Both the position numbers and the translations under genes were made by a program. The notes under the pieces were generated by a model, which was given only the letters and a program-made list of their open reading frames with translations, ran no database searches and had not been told where the DNA came from. This document shows, piece by piece, positions 1 to 7,558 of a stretch of 10,372 bases of DNA. How positions within the stretch are numbered: the stretch's first letter is position 1; each line of letters opens with the position of its first letter. Origin of the DNA: UBA1189 sp045126595 (GTDB lineage Bacteria > Bacteroidota > Bacteroidia > Bacteroidales > Bacteroidaceae); contig JBGVOS010000035.1 in the NCBI GenBank assembly GCA_045126595.1, forward strand, positions 1 through 10,372, written 5' to 3'.

Positions 1-1
1 C

Positions 2-880
2 ACATGGGTAGTTGAGCAGTCTAAGGAATTGCGCCAGACTATCGTTCATGGTCAGGGTGAATTCCACCTCCGTACCTTGAAATGGCGTTTCGAACATAAC
101 GAGAAACTCCCCATCCGCTTTGAGGAGACTCGCATCCCCTATCGTGAGACTATCACTAAGGCTGCCCGTGCCGACTATCGTCACAAGAAGCAGTCAGGTG
201 GTGCAGGTCAGTTCGGTGAGGTACATCTCATCGTGGAACCCTACTACGAGGGTATGCCTTTGCCCGACGTTTATAAGTTTGGTAACCAGGAGTTCAAGAT
301 CAGCGTGAAGGGTCAGGAAGAGCACACACTGGAGTGGGGCGGCAAGCTCGTCTTCATCAACTCTATCGTGGGTGGTAGCATCGACGCACGCTTCATGCCC
401 GCTATCCTCAAGGGTATCATGAGCCGCCTCGAACAAGGTCCGCTCACCGGTTCATACGCTCGCGACGTGCGCGTTATCGTATACGACGGAAAGATGCACC
501 CGGTAGACTCTAACGAAATCTCCTTCATGCTCGCCGGCCGCAACGCCTTCAGCGAGGCCTTCAAGAATGCAGGTCCGAAGATCCTTGAGCCTATCTACGA
601 TGTTGAGGTGCTCGTGCCCTCTGACAAGATGGGTGATGTGATGGGTGACCTTCAGGGCCGTCGTGGTATGATTATGGGTATGAACAGCGAAAAGGGTTAC
701 GAGAAGCTCGAAGCCAAGGTGCCCTTGAAGGAAATGTCATCATACTCTACCGCTCTCAGTTCACTTACTGGCGGTCGTGCATCGTTCAACATGAAGTTCG
801 CAAGCTACGAACTCGTGCCTATGGATGTTCAGGACAAGCTGGTTAAGGAGTTCGAGGCTAAGCAGCAGGCTGAAGACTAA
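2..880 (+). CDS. fusA2: Elongation factor G paralog (EF-G2 type), C-terminal part, 5' end outside window
   Basis: The frame is open from the first bases of the window (codons for TWVVEQSKE precede the TTG at 29), so the TTG is not the start and 292 C-terminal residues are visible. EF-G binds the ribosome and moves tRNA and mRNA by one codon. Visible landmarks are the end of domain III (QTIVHGQGEFHL), domain IV with loop SGGAGQFGE (residues 65-73 of the visible part) and tip loop DGKMHPVDSNE with its conserved His (166), and domain V from LEPIYDVEV (about 195) with MGDVMGDLQGRRG. Between the domain IV loop and INSIVGG lies an extra segment of about 26-30 residues (roughly 84-114) that canonical EF-G lacks. 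Bacteroides thetaiotaomicron EF-G2, which supports slow translocation without GTP hydrolysis during starvation, is known for a 26-residue extra region, so this is probably its ortholog. The G domain is outside the window, so GTPase residues cannot be judged. A terminator follows about 20 bases after the stop. Confidence 0.93.
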   Translation, partial: TWVVEQSKELRQTIVHGQGEFHLRTLKWRFEHNEKLPIRFEETRIPYRETITKAARADYRHKKQSGGAGQFGEVHLIVEPYYEGMPLPDVYKFGNQEFKISVKGQEEHTLEWGGKLVFINSIVGGSIDARFMPAILKGIMSRLEQGPLTGSYARDVRVIVYDGKMHPVDSNEISFMLAGRNAFSEAFKNAGPKILEPIYDVEVLVPSDKMGDVMGDLQGRRGMIMGMNSEKGYEKLEAKVPLKEMSSYSTALSSLTGGRASFNMKFASYELVPMDVQDKLVKEFEAKQQAED

Positions 881-900
881 GACATACTTCTTATATTTTG

Positions 901-940
901 TAAGGACAAGAGTCTCTGGACTCTTGTCCTTATTCTTTTA
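901..940 (+). terminator. Intrinsic terminator after the EF-G2 gene
   Basis: A perfect 14-bp stem (TAAGGACAAGAGTC at 901-914 pairing with 919-932) with the four-base loop TCTG is followed by a T-rich run (TTCTTTTA, 933-940). It starts 20 bases after the EF-G stop codon and separates that gene from the next promoter. Confidence 0.92.
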
Positions 941-994
941 TGGGTAGGTTGGTCTGTTTTTTCTTTATCTGCAAAAAAAAGAGAGGCATAAATC

Positions 995-1025
995 TTTTGT
1001 CGTAGAAATTTTCTTTTTACATTTG
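995..1025 (+). promoter_or_regulatory. Bacteroidetes-type promoter of the metallophosphoesterase gene
   Basis: TTTTG at 995-999 (-33 element) and TACATTTG at 1018-1025 (an exact TAnnTTTG -7 element) are 18 bases apart, matching the sigma-ABfr promoter pattern of Bacteroidetes. Transcription would begin around 1030, giving an A/T-rich leader of roughly 45-50 bases without a Shine-Dalgarno sequence before the ATG at 1079. Confidence 0.78.
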
Positions 1026-1078
1026 TACTACGAATACAAACAAAATTTCTTTATTGTCCAATTATAAAATTTATTATT

Positions 1079-3754
1079 ATGAAAAAATGCTTTACTCTTA
1101 TGGCCTTGATGGCTATGTTTGTAATGAACACTGTGTTTGCGCAGGAGGAGAAGCCGATTTTGACCTTCGGTTGCCTTTCTGACCTTCACTCCCAGCAGAC
1201 GCTTATCAGCGGTGATGTGGAAAGCGTGCGTTTGCGCGGTACCATTACGACTACCCTGAACGCGATGAAGGCAGAGGAGAATCTCGACTTGATTGTGCTC
1301 GGTGGTGACTATCTGAGTGATGTGACCATCCCCGAGAAGAACTATCTCCGTATGCGCGAACTGCTCATCGAGGCTACACGTGGTGTGTTCCCCGAGGGCT
1401 CCAAGACTCCGGTTATCTATATGACTGGTAACCATGAGTACGAAGTGGCTAACTTTGATAACGTCCCCAAGGGCTACAATGCCGGCGAGTACTATGAAAT
1501 GCCGATGAAGACCGATATCGGTTCGCTTGCCGAGAAGGATTGTTTCTACGAGATGGCCAGCAATGGCTCTTCGGATTCCGTAAAGCTCTTGGCTGCCTAC
1601 CATTATGTAATCAAGGGCTTCGATTTCGTGGTATTGAACACGGGCAAGAACTTCTTCCAATATGCTTGGAACTATACCTATTCTGACGAGTCGATAGAAT
1701 GGGTAGGCAACAAGTTGGAGGAGATTTATGCCGAGGACCCCAACAAGACGGTGTTCTTCCTGATACACCTTCCATTTGGAGACTCCAACAGTATCAGTTC
1801 TGCAAGCAAGGGCATGACAGCCGACTGCGCAGCGTTGTTAAAGCCTATCTTGGCCAAGTATCCCAACTTGATTATGCTTTATGGCCACGACCATGGTAAG
1901 GACACGGCCTATATCCGTGAAAAGACCGAGCAGCGCGTGACCGTATATGACAGCTATGGCAACAAGTGGGTGGACCCCAATGCGGTGGAGCCCATCACAG
2001 AGTATTATGTGAAGAATGCTGCCAGCGGCATGTATCTGAACTATGACCCAGCATCGAACCTTACCACTACGGCTGATAAGGCGGTTGCCGAGGTGTTGCC
2101 CTCGTCGTTGGTTGCAAATACTTACTCTATCTCTTATCCCGATGGCGCGGGTGGTCGCCGCTATACACAGAGCGGTAGCAATGGCCGTTTCTCGGGCAAC
2201 GCTGCACATAGTGCAAACTCGAGCCTGTATGTATACAAGGTGGAGGATAGCAGTGCACAGCAGGGAAAGGCTACTCGTGTGGATGCTATTGAGAACGGTG
2301 AGTCATACTTGTTTGTCTCTTTGTCTACTAAGGGTGGCTACTGGATGCTCACCAACAAACCCTACAGCTCGGGTACCGGACTGCGCTTGGATGGCGTGAA
2401 GGTTTCGGACGACGTTCCCGGTGATGAGATAGCCTTTACACAAGATGAAGACTACTCTCCTGTATGGACAATAGAGGAGGCTACCGTTGAGGAAGAGGAG
2501 CTCCCAAGCACCGTTTACTATATTCAGAACTACAAGACTTCCAAGTATTTGGGCTACAACTCTGTTAACTTGGCTACAACCGACAAGCAAAAGTCCGATG
2601 TGACCATTACACCCTCGACTGTGACTGCCGGTGCACTGAACTTCAGCCTTACGGGCTATGTTTCGGGTTATTGTGGTCAGTATCTGTATTGCGGCAGCAG
2701 CGGCCGCTTCTCGGGCAATACGAGTATGACCAATGCCTCTTCGCAGATTCTTGCATTCGAGGTAGAGGACCCCAATTCACCGACTGTTGCAGCAAAGCAG
2801 GTGACAGCGGTTACCGCTGGTAAGACCTATCTGTTGGTGGGTGTGAAGAACGGAGCCTATTATGCTCTTACCGATGAGATGTATATGGAGGGAGATGCTG
2901 CTGGTCAGCGCATGGTAGGTGCTCCCGTTACCATTACCGACGGTACTATAACCTTTACTCAGGGGACTTCGTCTGTATTGTGGACCATCGATGAGAAGGA
3001 GATTGTTCCTGTTGAACCCGGTACGAAGAGCTTCTTCTCGGCCTTCATGGGTTCGATGCGCTATTACAACAATACGATTGAGGCTGGCGGCTCTACCGTT
3101 AACGACTCTCGCATCATCCAGGCCATGATTGTATATGTATACCCCGACCGTGTGGAACTCAAGATGAAGAATTATGGCGAAAGCGGTACAATCAACGGCA
3201 TCACTGTCAATAAGGACTTGGAGCCCTACGTTTCTTATCGTGAAGTGACCCATTCGGCCGAGGCCGTTACGCTTGCTCCCGCCTTTGAAGCTGAGACCTT
3301 GAAGGAAGAGGTGACACTGGGCGAGGCAGTGAAAGTGGGTGTTGCAGCTCCCGGATGGTACAACGTATACTACACACTTGATGGTACAGAGCCCACCATG
3401 GCTTCGGCAAGCGTGAAGGACGGTGTCATCGAGTGGACTCCCGAGGCTGAAGGCGAATATACCGTCAAGATTGCTGCACAGGAAGGTATCCGTCTGTTGA
3501 GTGAGAGCGTGGCCTATACATTCAACGTGAAGAAGGACACGGGTGTCGAGGCAATGGAGCCGTCCGAAGGTAAAGTCTATGCTTCGGCAGCTGGCATCGC
3601 TGTTCGTAACTATGCAGGACGTGTGAAGGTACACAACGTAGTGGGCCAGCAGTCAGTGGAAATGCTGGTTGACGGCAACAAGGACATCATAGTGGACAAG
3701 GGAATATACATCGTAGCGTTGGATGCTAAGGCGTTCAAGGTGATTGTCAAGTAA
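1079..3754 (+). CDS. Secreted calcineurin-like metallophosphoesterase with duplicated lectin-like insert and sorting-like C-terminal domain
   Basis: This 891-residue protein begins with a signal peptide (KK, hydrophobic core, cleavage near VFA|Q at 21). The metallophosphoesterase domain (about 27-295) has all expected two-metal-site motifs: SDLHS (D35, H37), GGDY (D77), GNHE (N118, H119), IHLP (H230) and GHDH (H270, H272). It should hydrolyse phosphomono- or diesters outside the cytoplasm; the substrate cannot be told. Residues 307-470 and 478-640 are two copies of one module, opening with EYYVKNAASGMYL and VYYIQNYKTSKYL and sharing a GRFSGN motif, resembling beta-trefoil lectin-like folds. 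Residues 650-720 (SFFSAFMGSMRYYNN and VYVYPDRVELKMKNY) look like the closing strands of the phosphoesterase region, so the pair appears inserted into it. Next come an Ig/chitobiase-like segment (about 730-818, with YYTLDGTEPT) and a type IX-secretion-like tail (about 822-891, ending GIYIVALDAKAFKVIVK). It has its own promoter and terminator. Catalytic family is certain; the lectin fold is inferred. Confidence 0.93.
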   Translation: MKKCFTLMALMAMFVMNTVFAQEEKPILTFGCLSDLHSQQTLISGDVESVRLRGTITTTLNAMKAEENLDLIVLGGDYLSDVTIPEKNYLRMRELLIEATRGVFPEGSKTPVIYMTGNHEYEVANFDNVPKGYNAGEYYEMPMKTDIGSLAEKDCFYEMASNGSSDSVKLLAAYHYVIKGFDFVVLNTGKNFFQYAWNYTYSDESIEWVGNKLEEIYAEDPNKTVFFLIHLPFGDSNSISSASKGMTADCAALLKPILAKYPNLIMLYGHDHGKDTAYIREKTEQRVTVYDSYGNKWVDPNAVEPITEYYVKNAASGMYLNYDPASNLTTTADKAVAEVLPSSLVANTYSISYPDGAGGRRYTQSGSNGRFSGNAAHSANSSLYVYKVEDSSAQQGKATRVDAIENGESYLFVSLSTKGGYWMLTNKPYSSGTGLRLDGVKVSDDVPGDEIAFTQDEDYSPVWTIEEATVEEEELPSTVYYIQNYKTSKYLGYNSVNLATTDKQKSDVTITPSTVTAGALNFSLTGYVSGYCGQYLYCGSSGRFSGNTSMTNASSQILAFEVEDPNSPTVAAKQVTAVTAGKTYLLVGVKNGAYYALTDEMYMEGDAAGQRMVGAPVTITDGTITFTQGTSSVLWTIDEKEIVPVEPGTKSFFSAFMGSMRYYNNTIEAGGSTVNDSRIIQAMIVYVYPDRVELKMKNYGESGTINGITVNKDLEPYVSYREVTHSAEAVTLAPAFEAETLKEEVTLGEAVKVGVAAPGWYNVYYTLDGTEPTMASASVKDGVIEWTPEAEGEYTVKIAAQEGIRLLSESVAYTFNVKKDTGVEAMEPSEGKVYASAAGIAVRNYAGRVKVHNVVGQQSVEMLVDGNKDIIVDKGIYIVALDAKAFKVIVK
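1997..2998 (+). repeat. Tandem duplication of a ~160-residue module within the metallophosphoesterase gene
   Basis: The segment for residues 307-470 (1997-2488) and that for residues 478-640 (2510-2998) encode homologous modules. Matching landmarks, in the same order, are YYVKNAASGMYL / YYIQNYKTSKYL, SGSNGRFSGN / CGSSGRFSGN, YKVED / FEVED, the pair GESYLFVSL / GKTYLLVGV, YWMLTN / YYALTD, and VWTIEE / LWTIDE. Similarity is clear at protein level but diverged at DNA level, so this is an old duplication that persisted, not a recent copying event. Confidence 0.88.
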
Positions 3755-3783
3755 GAATCCCTGCTGATAACAGTCTATTGCAG

Positions 3784-3822
3784 AGAGAGGCGGCATCATG
3801 ATGTCGCCTCTCTTCCTTTTCT
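3784..3822 (+). terminator. Intrinsic terminator after the metallophosphoesterase gene
   Basis: A 13-bp stem (AGAGAGGCGGCAT at 3784-3796 with 3801-3813, one G-U pair) and the loop CATG are followed by TCCTTTTCT. It starts 29 bases after the stop codon and ends well before the next promoter, so the CotH gene is a separate transcription unit. Confidence 0.87.
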
Positions 3823-3873
3823 GTTCAAATGAAAGGGAATTAGTGGGTTATGGAATAAAACCATCGGACAATA

Positions 3874-3905
3874 TTTGTGTGTTCGGATAAAAAAATGTTA
3901 CTTTG
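3874..3905 (+). promoter_or_regulatory. Probable Bacteroidetes-type promoter of the CotH gene
   Basis: TTTG at 3874-3877 is followed after 20 bases by TTACTTTG (3898-3905), one mismatch from TAnnTTTG; it can also be read as TACTTTG with one base less. The start codon lies 35 bases downstream, preceded by a weak AAGGA at 3932-3936 that may help translation. Confidence 0.62.
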
Positions 3906-3940
3906 TATCAATATTTCAGAACTAATGGACTAAGGATACT

Positions 3941-6900
3941 ATGAAGCGCTTCTTTATTGGCATATTGTTTTGTTTGGTCTCGGTAGTCTGCATGGCGCAG
4001 TATGACCAGCTGACCAACATCCCTACGGTATACATCGAAACGTATGGCAATAAATCGGTGACGAGCAAGACCACCTACATCTATGCCACACTGACTTATG
4101 TCGATGGTTCCAACATCGTACAGTACGACTCGCTGCAGATACGCGGACGAGGTAACTCTACCTGGAACTTGGCCAAGAAACCCTATCGTCTCAAGTTTCA
4201 TGAATCGACCAAATTCCTCGGCAAAGGATATGCCAAGAACAAGAGCTGGACACTGCTGGCCAATCATGGCGACAAGTCGTTGTTGCGCAATGCGGTGACC
4301 TTCACTATGGGCGATTTCTTGGGACAGCCGTTCAGCCCGGCGGCCCATTTTGTCGACCTTGTTCTCAATGGGACTTACTTGGGTAACTATCAGGTGTCCG
4401 ACCAGGTGAATGTAGACAACAAGCGTGTGGAAGTCTACGAACAGGAGGAGGTAGCTACAGATACGACGAACATTACCGGTGGTTATCTCGTGGAGGTCGA
4501 CGGATTCGGCACGAGCGAGGAGGTATACTTCCGCACGAACAAGAACCTGATAGTGTCGGTAAAGTCGCCCGACGAGGATGTTATCAACACGGCCCAGCGC
4601 AACTACATAAAGCAGTATCTCAACAATTTCGAGTCGTCGCTTTTCGGTACCTCCTTTACCGACCCTGAGTATGGCTACCGCGCCATTGCCGACTCGGCCA
4701 CGCTCGTGAGTTGGTATATCGCCACCGAACTGAGCGCTAATGTGGATGGTTTCTGGAGCACCTATCTGTATAAGGATAGAGACGACCCCAAGCTCTACTT
4801 CGGCCCGCTGTGGGATTACGATATAGCCTACAATAATTGCAATCGTGTGGGCGATGTCACCAACCGCGACATGATAGAGGCCGGGTTTGGCGATGACCTC
4901 ACCAAAGTGTGGATGAAGAGAATGATACAGGACCCTTGGTTCAACAAAGCCGTGAACGATGCCTGGAAGCAAAAGGTTGGCGAGGGACTGGAGCAGTATC
5001 TCTATAACTATATAGACAGTATGGCTGCACAGCTCGATGCTTCGCAGCGGAAGAACTACGGCAAATACTCCATCTCTTCGCGGACGTACAACGAGATATA
5101 TCTCTACTCGACCTATGCCGACTATATAGACCAGCTGAAGCAGTTCATCGGTGACCACATGGAGTTCCTCACCGCCCGATTTGCCGAGCGGGTCAACGAG
5201 GTGAGTGGGGAGGACAAGCCGACAGAGCCCTTGAAGCCCTTTGTCTTGACCGACGACTATTATTACCGCATATATAATAAAGGTACCAACAAGGTGCTCG
5301 ATATAGCCGACGGAGGAAGCAATGTGGTGATATGGTCGCCTGCGTATGACCGCGACACACAGCTGTGGCAGATTGTCCAGGTGGGCGAATACTACCATCT
5401 CGTGAACAAGGGCACGGGCATGGCCTTCAACGACCCCTCACCCTCATCGGCCGTAGGCACACCGCTCGATGTGGCGACTCCCAATACCGCTGATACCCGT
5501 CAGCTGTGGAGCTTCGTGACCGTAAATGAAAATGACAACTACAATATCGTCAACGCATATACCGACCATGCCATCAACAACTCCGGAGGCGGCGCTTCGG
5601 ACGGAAACAATATTCTCAGCTACACTAACGACGACCGCAACGCCGTGAGCAGCAACCGTCAATGGCGCATTACTCCCGAAGAGTTGATACCTGACTATAT
5701 CCCCGAAGAGGTGAAGGCAGCATTGGCGGCCACGATTGCCGAGGCCGAAGCTTTCTTAGAAGGATTAACCGACTCGCAGGTGGGGACAGGCATCTTCTGT
5801 TATTCGCAGGAGCAGGTCAGTGCACTGCGCCAGATGGTGACCGATGCCAAGATATTCGAGTCTACCGTGCCCGATGACTATATCTTGACCAATGTGAACC
5901 TTGCCGGGCAGCTGGACAAAGCAAGAAAGCAGCAGCTCCCGTCGTCCGATAAGAAATATGTGATACGCCACAAGGGTTCAGGACTATTGTTGACCGTATC
6001 GACCGACCAGCTTGTTGTGATGCAGGACGGTGTGATCAACGAAGGACAGCATTATCAGTTTATTACTGTGGATGGCGGCAATGGTGTCTACTTGAAGGCT
6101 GCTAACAATCTGTACGTGAGCCTTGGCACCACGGAGAACAGTGCCATGATAGGACGCGAGTCTGTTACGAACGGAGGATGGAGCACATGTAATATCTCTG
6201 TGGCCGATGGTTGCTACTATATACATACGATAGCTGGACTTATGGGTACTAATCCCTCAATGTCTGATGGTAGGGTCTATGCCGATAATAGTGCCGACTC
6301 TCCCGAAGAATTGCATTGCTCGGCGTGGCTCATTGAGGAATATGTAGATGTGTTGGCCGATGTGAAAGCAGCCTTGGCCGAGATGCTCGCTCAGGCTGAG
6401 GACGATTGGGGGACTCTCTCTGTCCGTTGGACCGGCAGCAAGCCTATGCAGTATTCGCGCGAGAACTACAATGCGTTGAAGGAGGTGCTGGCCGAAGCCA
6501 AATCGTGTGCATACACCTCGGCCGAGGAGTATGAAGATCTGATGCAACGCCTCTCTGAAGCGATGGAGGCGATGAAGGTACTGAACGTTCCGGACGAGGA
6601 TACCGAGTATTATCTCTCACATCAGTCGGGATATAACCTCTCGTGTGCCGATGGTTTGGTTTTTGCCGAGCCCGATACGTTGGATGCGGCACAGCGCTTC
6701 AAACTGCTGCCTGTACCCGATGCCGTGAACACCTATTATATATATACGAACGGGTTGTATGTGACGGTGACCGATGCCGAAAGCGCCACACTTGCTCTGA
6801 CCGAGACCCCGCGCGACGAGTGGGGACAGTTTGTGGCAAGCCAAGTCTCGGCTACGGCGTTTACTCTGCAGGGCGCTTCGGGCTACTTGGGCTCAGAGAC

Positions 6901-7261
6901 TACGGCCGTGGAAGCAGGAGATGCATGTGTGGGTGATGCTGAGCGACTCACCACCAACTTGGGCTGGAAACTTGTAAAGGCGACTAACGCGATTGTAGAT
7001 AACGGTCTTGCTCCGCAGGACTATGCAGCACTCATTGACTATGTGGTTGTCTACGATAAGGATACAGAGTCTTTGCGCTTTGTCTCTCCCGATATGAGTG
7101 TACTCTCAGAGGTGAATGTGCAGGTCTATACCGTAGGAGGCCGTTTGCTCTATACTTTCAAGGCTTCGGAACAGCAGTCGTTGACCGAACTGCCCAGTGG
7201 TACATATCTTGTAAGATGGAGCCTGGGAGCCACGGCACGTAGTGTGAAGTTCAAGAAGTAG
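3941..7261 (+). CDS. Secreted CotH-type kinase with ricin-type lectin, FIVAR-like segments and sorting-like C-terminal domain
   Basis: This 1106-residue protein has a signal peptide (about 1-19, cleavage near CMA|Q; no lipobox fits the Cys residues). Residues about 25-420 form a CotH kinase domain: SLQIRGRGNSTW with KKPYRLKF (64-86), GDKSLLRNAVT (110-120), DLVLNGTYLGNYQVSDQ (139-155), GGYLVEVD (180-187) and the metal-site motif GPLWDYDIAYNN (288-299). CotH proteins are atypical kinases; Bacillus CotH phosphorylates spore coat proteins. Residues about 437-580 form a ricin-type beta-trefoil with QLW (474), QLW (521) and a degenerate NRQW (572). Then come a helical FIVAR-like segment (588-660), a lectin-like beta domain (670-800), a second FIVAR-like segment (802-880, with the shared VKAALAxxxAxAE motif), another lectin-like domain (887-1013) and a type IX-like tail (about 1030-1106, VNVQVYTVGGRLLYTF, LPSGTYLVRW). 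The long tail suggests glycan or surface attachment outside the cell. Its target is unknown; the phosphoesterase gene just upstream is a candidate functional partner. Confidence 0.92.
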   Translation: MKRFFIGILFCLVSVVCMAQYDQLTNIPTVYIETYGNKSVTSKTTYIYATLTYVDGSNIVQYDSLQIRGRGNSTWNLAKKPYRLKFHESTKFLGKGYAKNKSWTLLANHGDKSLLRNAVTFTMGDFLGQPFSPAAHFVDLVLNGTYLGNYQVSDQVNVDNKRVEVYEQEEVATDTTNITGGYLVEVDGFGTSEEVYFRTNKNLIVSVKSPDEDVINTAQRNYIKQYLNNFESSLFGTSFTDPEYGYRAIADSATLVSWYIATELSANVDGFWSTYLYKDRDDPKLYFGPLWDYDIAYNNCNRVGDVTNRDMIEAGFGDDLTKVWMKRMIQDPWFNKAVNDAWKQKVGEGLEQYLYNYIDSMAAQLDASQRKNYGKYSISSRTYNEIYLYSTYADYIDQLKQFIGDHMEFLTARFAERVNEVSGEDKPTEPLKPFVLTDDYYYRIYNKGTNKVLDIADGGSNVVIWSPAYDRDTQLWQIVQVGEYYHLVNKGTGMAFNDPSPSSAVGTPLDVATPNTADTRQLWSFVTVNENDNYNIVNAYTDHAINNSGGGASDGNNILSYTNDDRNAVSSNRQWRITPEELIPDYIPEEVKAALAATIAEAEAFLEGLTDSQVGTGIFCYSQEQVSALRQMVTDAKIFESTVPDDYILTNVNLAGQLDKARKQQLPSSDKKYVIRHKGSGLLLTVSTDQLVVMQDGVINEGQHYQFITVDGGNGVYLKAANNLYVSLGTTENSAMIGRESVTNGGWSTCNISVADGCYYIHTIAGLMGTNPSMSDGRVYADNSADSPEELHCSAWLIEEYVDVLADVKAALAEMLAQAEDDWGTLSVRWTGSKPMQYSRENYNALKEVLAEAKSCAYTSAEEYEDLMQRLSEAMEAMKVLNVPDEDTEYYLSHQSGYNLSCADGLVFAEPDTLDAAQRFKLLPVPDAVNTYYIYTNGLYVTVTDAESATLALTETPRDEWGQFVASQVSATAFTLQGASGYLGSETTAVEAGDACVGDAERLTTNLGWKLVKATNAIVDNGLAPQDYAALIDYVVVYDKDTESLRFVSPDMSVLSEVNVQVYTVGGRLLYTFKASEQQSLTELPSGTYLVRWSLGATARSVKFKK

Positions 7262-7305
7262 CCTTGGCGGTGTACGGCGCCTGTATCCGTTTGGCCTATA
7301 TATAA

Positions 7306-7339
7306 AAGTAGAGGGAGTGCAGCTGCACTCCCTCTACTT
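7306..7339. terminator. Two-way intrinsic terminator between converging genes
   Basis: A perfect 34-bp palindrome: AAGTAGAGGGAGTGCAG (7306-7322) is directly followed by its reverse complement (7323-7339). It lies 44 bases after the CotH stop and 10 bases beyond the stop of the converging small gene. Read on the - strand the stem ends in CTTTTATATA, a better T tract than the one on the + strand (TTATCCTTGTGTTT), so it may work best for the small gene but can serve both. Confidence 0.9.
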
Positions 7340-7349
7340 ATCCTTGTGT

Positions 7350-7538
7350 TTATTGTCCTTTGTGCCGGTTGGCCCGCTTGCGGCGTATCTCGGCCTTCAT
7401 CTTGGCCGATGCCGAGTGGTGCTGTCCGGTGATATAGGCCTTCTTCTTGGCCTTGGTCTTTACCTTCTCCTCCTTGGGACGGTCCGAGGCCACCTTCTTG
7501 AACATGATGCCTTTGGTGAAAATGTCTTCGCTGTTCAT
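7350..7538 (-). CDS. Small, highly basic hypothetical protein (62 residues)
   Basis: I do not recognise a family. The ATG (7536-7538) opens a 62-residue protein with a short neutral N-terminus (MNSEDIFTKGIMFKK), a lysine-rich middle (KEEKVKTKAKKK) and an Arg/Lys-rich end (AEIRRKRANRHKGQ). There is no signal peptide or membrane segment. Such composition suits a nucleic-acid- or ribosome-associated protein, but that is only inference. Support for a real gene: the stop codon sits 10 bases before a strong hairpin terminator in the right orientation, codon use looks ordinary, and the opposite-strand reading is an implausible Leu-rich string. It follows obgE on the same strand after a 222-base gap filled by a palindromic repeat, so it may be a distal member of that operon or have its own promoter; none was clear. 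No Shine-Dalgarno sequence is seen. Confidence 0.62.
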   Translation of the reverse strand: MNSEDIFTKGIMFKKVASDRPKEEKVKTKAKKKAYITGQHHSASAKMKAEIRRKRANRHKGQ

Positions 7539-7558
7539 ACAGTTAGGTTATAGAGTTC

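Noticed and set aside
881..1078. Possible riboswitch or small RNA in the gap after EF-G2
   Set aside because: The gap is explained by a terminator and a promoter with a short AT-rich leader; no conserved riboswitch core was seen.
1079..1141. Possible lipoprotein signal in the metallophosphoesterase (Cys at residue 4)
   Set aside because: The Cys precedes the hydrophobic core and has no lipobox; a standard signal peptidase I site (VFA|Q) fits better.
2777..3634. A 285-codon open frame antisense to the metallophosphoesterase gene
   Set aside because: His/Cys-rich sequence with no domain features, fully inside a gene with clear domains: a shadow frame.
3925..3933. Two-codon upstream frame (ATG GAC TAA) before the CotH start
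   Set aside because: Too short to carry information and easily due to chance; no leader-peptide or attenuator structure nearby.
3908..5398. A 496-codon open frame antisense to the CotH gene
   Set aside because: It mirrors the third-codon bias of the strongly supported CotH kinase domain on the other strand, shows no recognisable domain, and has no promoter of its own.
7317..7553. A Leu-rich 78-codon + strand frame that could pass for a membrane peptide
   Set aside because: It starts inside the terminator stem, and its Leu/Gly runs are the complement of Lys- and Arg-rich codons of the opposite small gene. One of the two must be false and the basic protein is better placed.
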